Assembly: GCA_005405945.1 (NCBI GenBank)
Contig: BJHW01000001.1
Coordinates: 9,052,001 to 9,116,000, forward strand
Length of the DNA: 64,000 bases
Reading direction: 5' to 3'
Source: Streptomyces violaceusniger
GTDB taxonomy: Bacteria; Actinomycetota; Actinomycetes; Streptomycetales; Streptomycetaceae
Part shown: positions 1-7,667 of the stretch, one piece after another
How the letters are laid out: every line of letters starts with the position of its first letter
Position numbering within the stretch: the first letter of the stretch is position 1
Notes under the pieces: model-generated
The model's database searches: none
The model's input: only the letters and a program-made list of their open reading frames with translations
Told to the model about the DNA's origin: nothing
Translations under genes and position numbers: made by a program

Positions 1-660
1 GGTCAGCCGCTCCCGCTCCGCGAGGGCGCCGTGCGCGGCCGACAGCCGGGCCACCTCCTCACGGCTGGCCTCCAGTTCGGCGATCAGCCGGGCGCGCTCG
101 GAGCTCTGCTGCAGGACCATGATGATCCAGCTGCCGATGAGCAGCGAGAAGGCCCAGGAGACGGCCGCGAAGAGGGAGTTGAAGAACAGATCCCCGGAAT
201 CCGGCCGCTCCACGAGCGCCCACACCACCACCGGCACGACGTTGATCACGGTGACCGCGACCAGCGCCCTGCGCATCCGCAGCAGCATGAAGCACTGCGG
301 CGTCAGCGCGAAGATCGCGGTCCGGACCTCGCCGACCAGCGCCGCCGGCACCACGAACAGCAGGAACAGCCCCACCAGATAGACCACCGCGCGGGGCTGG
401 TCCTCGGCTTCCGCGAGCAGCACCGGCCGGCCGACCAGCACGTACCACGGCGCGGTCGCGGCGAAGACGGCCGCCGCGACGGCGCGCAGTCCGGGCCCGG
501 GGTCCGATCCGCCCAGGACGAACAGGAACGTGGCAGCGAAGACGATCGCGAAATAGACGTCCCAGCGGCGGTAGGTGCGGTGGTACACGTCCGGATCGCG
601 CGGACCGGCCGGTTCGCTCAGCCGTCCCGGCGGCTCTTCCAGCGGAAGGTCAGCAGACAC
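1..660 (-). CDS. sensor histidine kinase, N-terminal part (runs off left edge)
   Basis: The first 220 residues are visible; the gene continues past position 1. A GTG start at 658-660 gives an N-terminus beginning MSADLPLEEPPGRLSEPAG. Several hydrophobic segments follow (for example YFAIVFAATFLFVLGG and VVYLVGLFLLFVVPAALVG), then a helical linker ending in AALEASREEVARLSAAHGAL-like coiled-coil sequence and RERLT, which in this family leads directly into the HisKA_3 dimerisation/phosphoacceptor segment. The catalytic part lies outside the window, so the kinase assignment rests on architecture. The start lies 43 bases inside the upstream permease gene, implying co-transcription and translational coupling with the ABC exporter; such trios usually end with a LuxR-type response regulator. 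Ligand unknown. Confidence 0.7.
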   Translation of the reverse strand, partial: MSADLPLEEPPGRLSEPAGPRDPDVYHRTYRRWDVYFAIVFAATFLFVLGGSDPGPGLRAVAAAVFAATAPWYVLVGRPVLLAEAEDQPRAVVYLVGLFLLFVVPAALVGEVRTAIFALTPQCFMLLRMRRALVAVTVINVVPVVVWALVERPDSGDLFFNSLFAAVSWAFSLLIGSWIIMVLQQSSERARLIAELEASREEVARLSAAHGALAERERLT

Positions 661-1477
661 AGCACCAATCCTCCGACGCACCAGGCGCCCAGCACCAGGG
701 CGATCCGCCCGTACTCCCAGGAGCCCGCCTGCTCCAGCACGGCCGCCGAATCCGGCAGGAACACCCCGCGGAACCCCTGGCACATCCACTTCAGCGGGAA
801 GAGGGCGCCCACGGTCAGCATCCAGTCGGGCAGCGTGTCGATCGAGATGAAGACGCCGGAGATGAACTGGAGCACCAGGAACGGCAGAACGACCACCGAG
901 GTGGCACTCTTGCCCGAGCGCGGGACGCTGCTGATCGCGATGCCCAGCAGCGCACAGCCGGTCAGCCCGAGGGCGAAGACCCAGGTGAACGTGAGCCAGG
1001 TCGCCGCGCCCGTGGGCAGATCGAGGTCGAAGAGCGCCGCGCCGACGACCAGCAGCAGCACCGTCTCGGCGATCCCGGAGACCAGGACCAGCCACAGCTT
1101 GCCGAGGAAGTACGCGGCCGGGGGCATCGGCGTACCGCGCAGCCGCCGCAGCACCTTCTCGTCCCGTTCCAGCGCGATGGAGACGCCCAGCGACTGGAAG
1201 CTGGTCGACATCACCCCCGACGCGATCATCGCCGCGGCGTACAGCTGGGAGGCGGTCACGCCCGCGCCCCGCACATCGTCCCGGAAGATCGAGGCGAACA
1301 GGGCCAGGAAGACGACGGGGAAGGCGAAGGTGAAGACCACCTGTTCGCGTCGGCGGAAGAACTGCCTGAGCTCGAGGGCGCCCCGGTGCAGCCCGAGGGT
1401 CCAGGCGCCGGGCAGCCGCCCGGGGCGGCCCCGGAGGCGCGGCGGGCGGTGGAGGAGGTGGTGGTCGTGGTGGTCAT
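618..1477 (-). CDS. ABC-2 type exporter permease (one-base frame break)
   Basis: Membrane subunit of a drug or lipid exporter partnered by the ATPase directly upstream. The ATG at 1475-1477 overlaps the ATPase stop (ATGA). The frame starting there reads MTTTTTTSSTARR and goes wrong after about 18 codons; the neighbouring frame carries a typical ABC-2 permease from LGLHRGALELRQFF onward, with about six hydrophobic segments (FAFPVVFLALFASIF, LYAAAMIASGVMSTSF, LVLVSGIAETVLLLVVGAAL, FVWVFALGLTG-like, ISGVFISIDTLP, ALVLGAWCVGGLVLCLL). The break falls in the G run at 1422-1425; one extra base joins both parts into about 286 residues, normal for the family. No substrate-specific motif is visible. 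Confidence 0.85.
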
Positions 1478-2345
1478 CGCGCGCCCTCCCCGGGCTGCTC
1501 GTCGAGTTGTCCGGTGAGCCGCAGATAGACGTCCTCCAGGGTCGGCCGGGAGATCCGCAGCCCCGGGATCTCCCCGTCGAAGCGGCGCATCAGCTCCGCG
1601 ACGGTACGGGTCGGGGTCTCCGTCTCCTCCCGGCGCGCCCCGCCGCCCGGTTCGCTCCAGTGGACCGTCGCCCGGCCGCCGTGCCGCTCGCGCAGCTCGG
1701 CGGGCGTGCCCCCGGCCACGACCCTGCCCGCGGCGATGACCGCGAGCCGGTCGGACAGCGCTTCCGCCTCGTCCAGGTAGTGCGTGGTGAGCACGATCGT
1801 GGTGCCCTCGTCGGATAGCCGCCGGATCAGCTCCCAGAACCGCCGCCGCGCCGCCGGGTCGAAGCCCGTCGTCGGCTCGTCCAGGAGCAGCAGCTCCGGA
1901 CCGCCGATCACGCCGAGGGCGACATCCAGCCGGCGCCGCTGGCCGCCCGACAGCGCCTTGATCCGGCTGCCCGCCTTGTCCTCGAGACCGACCAGGCCGA
2001 TGACCTCCTCGGGTCGCGCGGCCGGGGGTAGTAGCGGGCGAAATGCCGTACGGTCTCGCGGACCGTCAACTCGGCCGGGGCGGATTCATCCTGCCAAACG
2101 ATGCCGACCCGGGACCGCCACTCGCGTCCCCCGGAGGCGGGGTCCCGGCCCAGCACCGTGACCTCGCCCGCGTCCCGGCTTCGATGGCCCTGGAGGATCT
2201 CCACCGTCGTGCTCTTGCCCGCCCCGTTGGGACCCAGGACGCCGAACACCTCGCCCTGTCGAATGCCCAGGTCAACGCCGTCCAGCGCGGTCACCGCGCC
2301 ATAGCGCTTACGGAGGCCGCGCACCCGTACCGCTTCGTCTGCCAT
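1474..2345 (-). CDS. ABC exporter ATP-binding protein, DrrA-like (one-base frame break)
   Basis: Nucleotide-binding subunit that powers the adjacent ABC-2 permease. The ATG at 2343-2345 gives MADEAVRVRGLRKRYGAV. Walker A is GPNGAGKST, the Q-loop is IVWQDE, the signature is LSGGQRRRLDV, Walker B with its Glu is LLLLDEPTTGFDP, and the H-switch is TTHYLDEAEAL. The C-terminal tail with RPTLEDVYLRLTG is typical of daunorubicin-type exporters. The reading frame breaks at 2011-2013, where a G run is one base short; restoring it links RYYPRPRDP to EEVIGLVGLEDKAG. The stop overlaps the permease start by four bases. An in-frame ATG at 2357 is possible but lies further from a clear ribosome site. Confidence 0.88.
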
Positions 2346-2544
2346 GCCCCTGAGCATGCCGGTGCCGCGCCGGTCCCGGGACGACCGGGAAGCCCGTCTT
2401 ATGTCCTCCGAACGGGGGACAGGGCACCATGGCATGACCGTGATAAGCGCGCCTTACGGCGACCGCGGGTGCGGCACAATGGCCGTGCCCGACGGGGCCG
2501 GAGACGGTGGGGCTGGAGACGGCGGAGAGCGACGGACGGCGAGT

Positions 2545-3192
2545 ATGGCGACGACAGTGATGGACGACGTGGAGTCCGGCGAGGCGCGGGAGGGCGCGCG
2601 GGTCGGGACGGGAGGCAGCCGTGCCTTCGCCCTCCTGCTCGTGATCACCGGAGCGCTGGGACTGCTGGCCGCCTGGGTCATCACCATCGACAAGAACAAG
2701 ATCCTCGAGTACAAGGCCGACGGTAAGGTCTTCACGCCCGGCTGCAGCCTCAACCCCGTCGTCTCCTGCGGCAACATCATGGAGAGCGACCAGGCGCAGG
2801 CGTTCGGCTTCCCGAACCCGATGCTCGGCCTCGTCGCCTACGGCATTGTGATCTGCGTGGGCATGTCCCTGCTGGCCGGGGCGCGCTTCCCGCGCTGGTA
2901 CTGGCTGACCTTCAACGCGGGCACGCTCTTCGGCGTCGGCTTCGTGACCTGGCTGCAGTACGAGTCGCTGTACGTCATCGGCTCACTGTGCCTGTGGTGC
3001 TGCCTGGCCTGGGTCGCCACCATCGTGATGTTCTGCTACGTCACCGGCCACAACCTCAAGCACGGATACCTCCCCGCGCCGGACGGGCTGCGGCGCGGGC
3101 TCATGGAGTTCCACTGGGTGGTCCCGGTGGTGTGGATCGGCGTCATCGGCATGTTGATCCTGACCCGCTGGTGGGACTTCTGGACTGCTTGA
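2545..3192 (+). CDS. vitamin K epoxide reductase (VKOR) family membrane protein
   Basis: A quinone-linked thiol oxidoreductase of the cytoplasmic membrane that would reoxidise extracytoplasmic disulfide-forming proteins. The ATG at 2545 (MATTVMDDVESG) gives 215 residues; an in-frame extension back to 2344 is less likely. Four to five hydrophobic helices are visible. The two family cysteine pairs are present: the loop pair in CSLNPVVSCG and the active-site CxxC in CLWCC. The conserved YESLYVIGSLC stretch before the CxxC and the NIMES segment fit the bacterial group. It stands alone between the divergent ABC operon and the repeat-rich gap before rarA, so its thiol partner is not in view. Confidence 0.9.
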   Translation: MATTVMDDVESGEAREGARVGTGGSRAFALLLVITGALGLLAAWVITIDKNKILEYKADGKVFTPGCSLNPVVSCGNIMESDQAQAFGFPNPMLGLVAYGIVICVGMSLLAGARFPRWYWLTFNAGTLFGVGFVTWLQYESLYVIGSLCLWCCLAWVATIVMFCYVTGHNLKHGYLPAPDGLRRGLMEFHWVVPVVWIGVIGMLILTRWWDFWTA

Positions 3193-3207
3193 TTTTGAGG
3201 CTCGGTT

Positions 3208-3421
3208 CTCCCCCAGCTACCGCTGGGAGGTGCCCCCGCCGGGGCGCTCCAGCCTCCCCCAGCTACCGCTGGGAGGTGCCCCCTGTCGACGGTCGACGTG
3301 CTCGGTCGCCCGCGCGGCGGAGCCGCATATCGATCGCAGCCCTCGCTCCCTGCGCGCGACTCCCTTTCGACAGCGACGCGCCGCTTCGGCTCGCCCCCAG
3401 CTACCGCTGGGAGGTGCCCCC
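3208..3421. repeat. three copies of dispersed palindromic repeat A, with one copy of repeat B between
   Basis: The core CAGCTACCGCTGGGAGGTG, flanked by C runs, occurs at 3208-3237, 3254-3283 and 3392-3421. The first copy is preceded by GGCTCGGTT. A different element, starting CGCGGCGGAGCCGCATATCG, lies at 3313-3334. The same A unit recurs at 17910-17939, 30354-30381 and, inverted, 38033-38070. The stretch between VKOR and rarA (3193-3494) holds no gene, only these repeats. The core can fold (CAGC...GCTG), so it may act in transcription termination or be a mobile palindrome; function is unknown. Confidence 0.85.
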
Positions 3422-3494
3422 GGCCGGAAGACCCAAGTACCCGGGGACCCGAAGGCACCCGGGCGTTGTCGGTGCGGTGTCATAGGCTTCCCGG

Positions 3495-4882
3495 GTGGAG
3501 CCAGACCTGTTCACCGCCGCCGCAGAGGACCGCCAGGAGAAGGATCCGGCCAGCAGTCCGCTGGCCGTGCGGATGCGTCCGCGCACCCTCGACGAGGTCG
3601 TGGGCCAGCAGCATCTGCTGCGCCCCGGATCCCCGCTGCGGCGGCTCGTGGGCGAGGGCGGCGGCGGTCCGGCCGGGCCGTCGTCGGTGATCCTCTGGGG
3701 CCCGCCGGGCATCGGCAAGACGACGCTGGCGTACGTGGTCAGCCAGGCCACCCAGAAGCGCTTCGTCGAGCTGTCGGCCATCACCGCGGGGTCAAGGAGG
3801 TCCGGGCCGTCATCGACGGCGCGCGCCGCTCCTCCGGGGCGTACGGACGGGACACCGTGCTCTTCCTGGACGAGATCCACCGCTTCAGCAAGGCCCAGCA
3901 GGACTCGCTGCTGCCCGCCGTGGAGAACCGCTGGGTGACGCTGATCGCGGCCACCACCGAGAATCCGTACTTCTCCGTGATCTCCCCGCTGCTCTCCCGC
4001 TCGCTGCTGCTCACCCTGGAGCCGCTGACCGACGACGATCTGCGCGGGCTGCTGCGGCGCGCGCTCACCGACGAGCGCGGGCTCGGCGGGGCGGTCACCC
4101 TCCCCGAGGACGCCGAGGCGCATCTGCTGCGGATAGCGGGCGGCGACGCCCGGCGGGCGCTCACCGCGCTGGAGGCGGGCGCCGGGGCGGCCCTGGACAA
4201 GGGAGAGTCCGAGGTCACGCTCACCTCGCTGGAGGAGGCGGTCGACCGGGCGGCGGTGAAGTACGACCGCGCCGGGGACCAGCACTACGACGTGGCCAGC
4301 GCCCTCATCAAGTCCATCCGCGGCTCGGACGTGGACGCGGCGCTGCACTATCTGGCCCGGATGATCGAGGCGGGGGAGGACCCGCGGTTCATCGCCCGCC
4401 GGCTGATGATCTCGGCGAGCGAGGACATCGGCCTGGCCGATCCCACCGCGCTGCCCACCACCGTGGCGGCAGCGCAGGCGGTCGCCCTGATCGGCTTCCC
4501 GGAGGCCGCGCTCACCCTGAGCCACGCCACCATCGCCCTGGCGCTGGCGCCGAAGTCCAACGCCGCCACCACCGCGATCGGCGCGGCGCTGGCGGATGTG
4601 CGGGCGGGCCTGGCCGGGCCGGTGCCGCCGCATCTGCGCGACGGCCACTACCAGGGCGCCAAGAAGCTCGGCCACGCGCAGGGCTATCTGTATCCGCACG
4701 ATCTGCCGGGCGGCATCGCGGCGCAGCAGTACGCACCGGACAAGATCCACGGCAAGCGGTACTACGAGCCCACGCGGTACGGGGCCGAGGCGCGGTACGC
4801 GGATGTGGTGGAGCGGGTGCGGGCCCGGCTGCGCGGCGACCCGCCGCCGCCCGCCGACGGCCCGGCCGCGTCCTCGTCATAG
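3495..4882 (+). CDS. rarA: replication-associated recombination protein RarA/MgsA (one-base frame break)
   Basis: AAA+ ATPase of the clamp-loader type that acts at stalled replication forks. The GTG start gives MEPDLFTAAAEDRQEKDP. Visible motifs: RPRTLDEVVGQQHLL, Walker A GPPGIGKTT, Walker B LFLDEIHRF, sensor 1 AATTENPYF, then the C-terminal tetramerisation region with SEDIGLADP and the YPHDLPGG signature. The frame breaks at the G run 3788-3791 (ITAG before, VKEVRAVID after); with one G restored the protein is about 462 residues, normal for RarA. No partner gene is evident. Confidence 0.92.
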
Positions 4883-5017
4883 CGGCCCGCGTCGGAGCGG
4901 CCCGCGTCGGAGCGGTCCGCCGACGGTCCGGCCCGGCCTCGTCATGCCGACACCGCCTCGTCATAGCGGCCCCGGCGGCGGCCCCGCCCCGTCACCCCAC
5001 CCACACCGGGGACACCC

Positions 5018-5854
5018 TCAGCCCGCCGCCGCGTCGAACAGGGCGTGCATCGCGTACCGCAGCTCGGACACGTTCCGCACCGGCTCGGGAAAGTCGAAGC
5101 GCGCGTCGAACGGCCGGTCCGCCTCGTCCCTGAAGCGCACCCGCAGACCGAAGCGGTCCAGCGCCACCGGGACGGCCGGGCCCCGGGTGCAGACCTGGCC
5201 GGAGCGGTCGCCGAGCAGCGCGCACAGCCCGCGCACCTGCTCGCTGTGCGCGGCGTGCAGATGCTGGAGCAGATCGGCCTCGTGCCGGACCAGCGGATCG
5301 GGGTCGGCCGAGGTGAAGTCGTCCGGTTCGACGCCGTCCGCGCCCCACAGGTCGTCCACGCACGCCTCGCCGACCTCCAGTCGCAGCAGCGTCCAGGCGG
5401 CCCGCCCGGCGGGCCCCACCCCGGCCGCCGGCCCTCCGCGCCGCGGCGGCCGCGGCGCCTGGTCGAGGCCGAGCAGTTCGCCCGCCGGATGCCGCTCGGC
5501 CAGCAGCGCCGCCGAGGTGTGCGTGCGCTCGCCGCGGGGGACGGGGGTGAGCCAGCCGGCCACCCGGGCGCGGCCGCGGATCCGGTGGGGCATCGCGACG
5601 GGGGCGACGTCGGTGATCTCCATCACGCAGGTCAGCTCGTCGTCCTGGGCGTGCGTGGCGGCGCGGGCGGCGGGGGAGGCGCTGGGCACCAGGAGCAGCA
5701 CATCCCCGTCCGGGGCGACCGTACGGGCGGCGGGACCGTCCGCCCCCAGGTCGTCCAGGGCCTCGATTCCGGGAATCGTCAACGAAGCCGTAGCCTTGGA
5801 TTCAACGAGAGTACGTACGCGCTCTGCCGGCGTGGGCCGCAGGGTGCTTTCCAT
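5018..5854 (-). CDS. HugZ-like haem/iron utilisation protein (split-barrel plus DUF2470)
   Basis: A 278-residue protein. The N-terminal two thirds fit the FMN-binding split-barrel (pyridoxine oxidase-like) fold (ADGPAARTVAPDGDVLLLVP, HAQDDELTCVMEITDV, RIRGRARVAGWL); the last 80 residues (FGLRVRFRDEADRPFDARF to ELRYAMHALFDAA) fit DUF2470. This pairing is seen in HugZ/HutZ haem-degrading proteins. The iron box at 5934-5952 in its upstream region supports iron-repressed expression. A better ribosome site (GAGGAGAACGC-ATG) serves an ATG at 5917-5919; that start would become in-frame if one base were missing downstream, as elsewhere in this window, adding 22 residues. Enzymatic activity is inferred. 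Confidence 0.75.
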   Translation of the reverse strand: MESTLRPTPAERVRTLVESKATASLTIPGIEALDDLGADGPAARTVAPDGDVLLLVPSASPAARAATHAQDDELTCVMEITDVAPVAMPHRIRGRARVAGWLTPVPRGERTHTSAALLAERHPAGELLGLDQAPRPPRRGGPAAGVGPAGRAAWTLLRLEVGEACVDDLWGADGVEPDDFTSADPDPLVRHEADLLQHLHAAHSEQVRGLCALLGDRSGQVCTRGPAVPVALDRFGLRVRFRDEADRPFDARFDFPEPVRNVSELRYAMHALFDAAAG

Positions 5855-5933
5855 GGGACGCGGCTGACCCTCCTCGGGGCTCTGACCAGTGCTGGGCAGG
5901 GGATCCCAGGTCGAAACATGCGTTCTCCTCGGC

Positions 5934-5952
5934 TAAGGTAAGGCTCACCTAA
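5934..5952. promoter_or_regulatory. iron box (DmdR1/IdeR-type operator)
   Basis: TAAGGTAAGGCTCACCTAA matches the actinobacterial iron-box consensus TTAGGTTAGGCTCACCTAA at 17 of 19 positions. It lies between the divergent HugZ-like gene and rpsD, 23 bases before the rpsD start codon. Iron-loaded DmdR1 should repress the haem gene; whether rpsD transcription is touched depends on where its promoter starts. Confidence 0.85.
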
Positions 5953-5974
5953 CTTACATGGAGGTTCGTTCCCC

Positions 5975-6586
5975 GTGAACCAGTCGCGTCCCAAGGTCAA
6001 GAAGTCGCGGGCGCTCGGCATCGCTCTGACCCCGAAGGCCGTCAAGTACTTCGAGGCCCGCCCCTACCCGCCGGGCGAGCACGGCCGTGGCCGCAAGCAG
6101 ACCAGTGACTACAAGGTCCGGCTGCTGGAGAAGCAGCGGCTGCGCGCCCAGTACGACATCAGCGAGCGCCAGATGGTCCGTGCCTACGACCGCGCCCGGA
6201 AGGCCGAGGGCAAGACGGGCGAGGCCCTGGTCGTGGAGCTCGAGCGCCGTCTGGACGCGCTCGTCCTGCGGTCGGGCATCGCCCGCACCATCTACCAGGC
6301 CCGCCAGATGGTCACCCACGGCCACATCGAGGTCAACGGCCGCAAGGTCGACAAGCCGTCCTTCCGGGTCCGCCCGGACGACGTGGTGATGGTCCGGGAG
6401 CGCAGCCGCGAGAAGGTCCCCTTCCAGGTGGCGCGCGAGGGTGGCTACGCCCCCGACGGCGAGACCCCGCGCTACCTCCAGGTCAACCTGAAGGCGCTCG
6501 CCTTCCGCCTGGACCGGGACCCCAACCGCAAGGAGATCCCGGTGATCTGCGACGAGCAGCTCGTCGTCGAGTACTACGCCCGCTGA
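5975..6586 (+). CDS. rpsD: 30S ribosomal protein S4, zinc-free form
   Basis: Primary rRNA-binding protein of the 30S body. The GTG start has GGAGG ten bases upstream and gives MNQSRPKVKKSRALGIALTP; 203 residues. The S4 domain is clear (LERRLDALVLRSGIA, QARQMVTHGHIEVNGRKVD). The N-terminus lacks the four cysteines of zinc-binding S4, so this is the C-minus paralogue type that can replace zinc-binding S4. It is monocistronic, followed by a strong hairpin, and far from the usual rpsM-rpsK-rpoA cluster. Confidence 0.97.
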   Translation: MNQSRPKVKKSRALGIALTPKAVKYFEARPYPPGEHGRGRKQTSDYKVRLLEKQRLRAQYDISERQMVRAYDRARKAEGKTGEALVVELERRLDALVLRSGIARTIYQARQMVTHGHIEVNGRKVDKPSFRVRPDDVVMVRERSREKVPFQVAREGGYAPDGETPRYLQVNLKALAFRLDRDPNRKEIPVICDEQLVVEYYAR

Positions 6587-6611
6587 TCCGGCGGAGCGGA
6601 CCGTACGCACC

Positions 6612-6663
6612 CAAGCCCGCGGGTTCCCCCTCGACACCGGTCGACGGGGAACCCGCGGGCTTG
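6612..6663 (+). terminator. strong hairpin terminator after rpsD
   Basis: Arms 6612-6635 and 6640-6663 (24 bases each, one mismatch) enclose a 4-base loop, 25 bases after the rpsD stop. As is usual in Streptomyces there is no long U tract. Confidence 0.85.
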
Positions 6664-6882
6664 TCCGATGGCGGGTCCGGACCGGGCGTCCGGCGGCCCT
6701 TATCCGTTTCGGGTGCGCGTCCGCGGCGCGATAAGGTCGATACCTGCCGCCCGCACCCGGATACCGCCCGAGAGCGGCGGGCGACGGACGGGGCCGAACG
6801 ACGCGTCATCACGACACGTCAGCGCGCCGAGCACGACCAACACGACACAACGACGACGAGCGGCGACAGGGAGCGGTGCGAC

Positions 6883-7329
6883 GTGTCCGGTGGAGAGGTG
6901 GCCGGGATCCTCGTGGCCGTCTTCTGGGCGATCCTGGTGTCCTTCCTGGCGCTGGCGCTGGTGAGGCTGGCCCAGACGCTCAAGGCGGCCACCCGGCTGG
7001 TGGCGGAGGTCACCGACCAGGCGGTGCCGCTGCTGAGCGAGGCGTCCGCGACCGTGCGCGAGGCCAACACCCAGCTCGCCCGGGTGGACTCGATCGCCTC
7101 CGACGTCCAGGAGGTCACCTCCAACGCCTCCGCGCTCTCCTCGACCGTCTCCACCGCCTTCGGCGGGCCGCTGGTCAAGGTGGCCGCGTTCGGCTATGGG
7201 GTCCGGCGGGCGATCGGCCGCAAGGGGCGGGCGGAGGACGAGCCCGCGCCCGCGCGCACCGTCGTCATCGGCAAGTCCCTGCCGTCCGCCCGCTGGGGCG
7301 GTCGCCGCAACCGTGGATCGAAGGGCTGA
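6883..7329 (+). CDS. DUF948 family membrane-anchored protein
   Basis: 148 residues from a GTG with GGGAG upstream (MSGGEVAGILVAVFWAILVS). One N-terminal transmembrane helix (GILVAVFWAILVSFLALALV) precedes a long amphipathic helical region (TLKAATRLVAEVTDQAVPLL, TVREANTQLARVDSIASDV) resembling coiled-coil chemotaxis-receptor stalks, which is the DUF948 pattern. Its C-terminus is basic and disordered. It leads a run with the DUF6167 gene and alaS. Role unknown; the alaS linkage is conserved in streptomycetes. Confidence 0.8.
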   Translation: MSGGEVAGILVAVFWAILVSFLALALVRLAQTLKAATRLVAEVTDQAVPLLSEASATVREANTQLARVDSIASDVQEVTSNASALSSTVSTAFGGPLVKVAAFGYGVRRAIGRKGRAEDEPAPARTVVIGKSLPSARWGGRRNRGSKG

Positions 7330-7337
7330 CAGACCGG

Positions 7338-7667
7338 ATGTTCCGCCGCACATTCTGGTTCACCACCGGCGTCGCCGCCGGGGTGTGGGCCACCACCAAG
7401 GTCAACCGCAAGCTCAACCAGCTCACCCCGGAGAGCCTGGCGGCGCGGGCCGCCGACCGCGCGGTGCTGGCGGGCCGGCGGATGAAGGTCTTCGCCCTCG
7501 ACGTACGGGACGGCATGGCCGACCGCGAGGCCGCGCTCAAGGACGCGCTCGGGCTCTCCGCGCCACCGCCGGACGACCGCAAGCGGCTCCCGGCCCAGCG
7601 GGGCCGGGCCGAGCTCACCCGCACCACCCCCTACAAGCTCCACAAAGCCGGAAATGAGGACCACTGA
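7338..7667 (+). CDS. small DUF6167-like protein
   Basis: 109 residues, starting MFRRTFWFTTGVAAGVWATT, with a weak N-terminal hydrophobic helix and then a basic, Arg/Lys-rich region (RAVLAGRRMKVFALDVRDGM). It starts eight bases after the DUF948 gene, and its stop overlaps the alaS start (TGATG), so the three are translationally linked. No catalytic motif is seen; a membrane-tethered accessory to the DUF948 protein is only inference. Confidence 0.75.
   Translation: MFRRTFWFTTGVAAGVWATTKVNRKLNQLTPESLAARAADRAVLAGRRMKVFALDVRDGMADREAALKDALGLSAPPPDDRKRLPAQRGRAELTRTTPYKLHKAGNEDH

Noticed and set aside
31..1818. A 595-codon plus-strand open frame
   Set aside because: It is the antisense shadow of the kinase, permease and ATPase genes; high GC leaves antisense frames open, and its sequence lacks any domain.
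5779..6045. A minus-strand 88-codon frame crossing the rpsD start
   Set aside because: It runs antisense into rpsD; only the ATG at 5919 within it is of interest, as a possible start of the HugZ-like gene.
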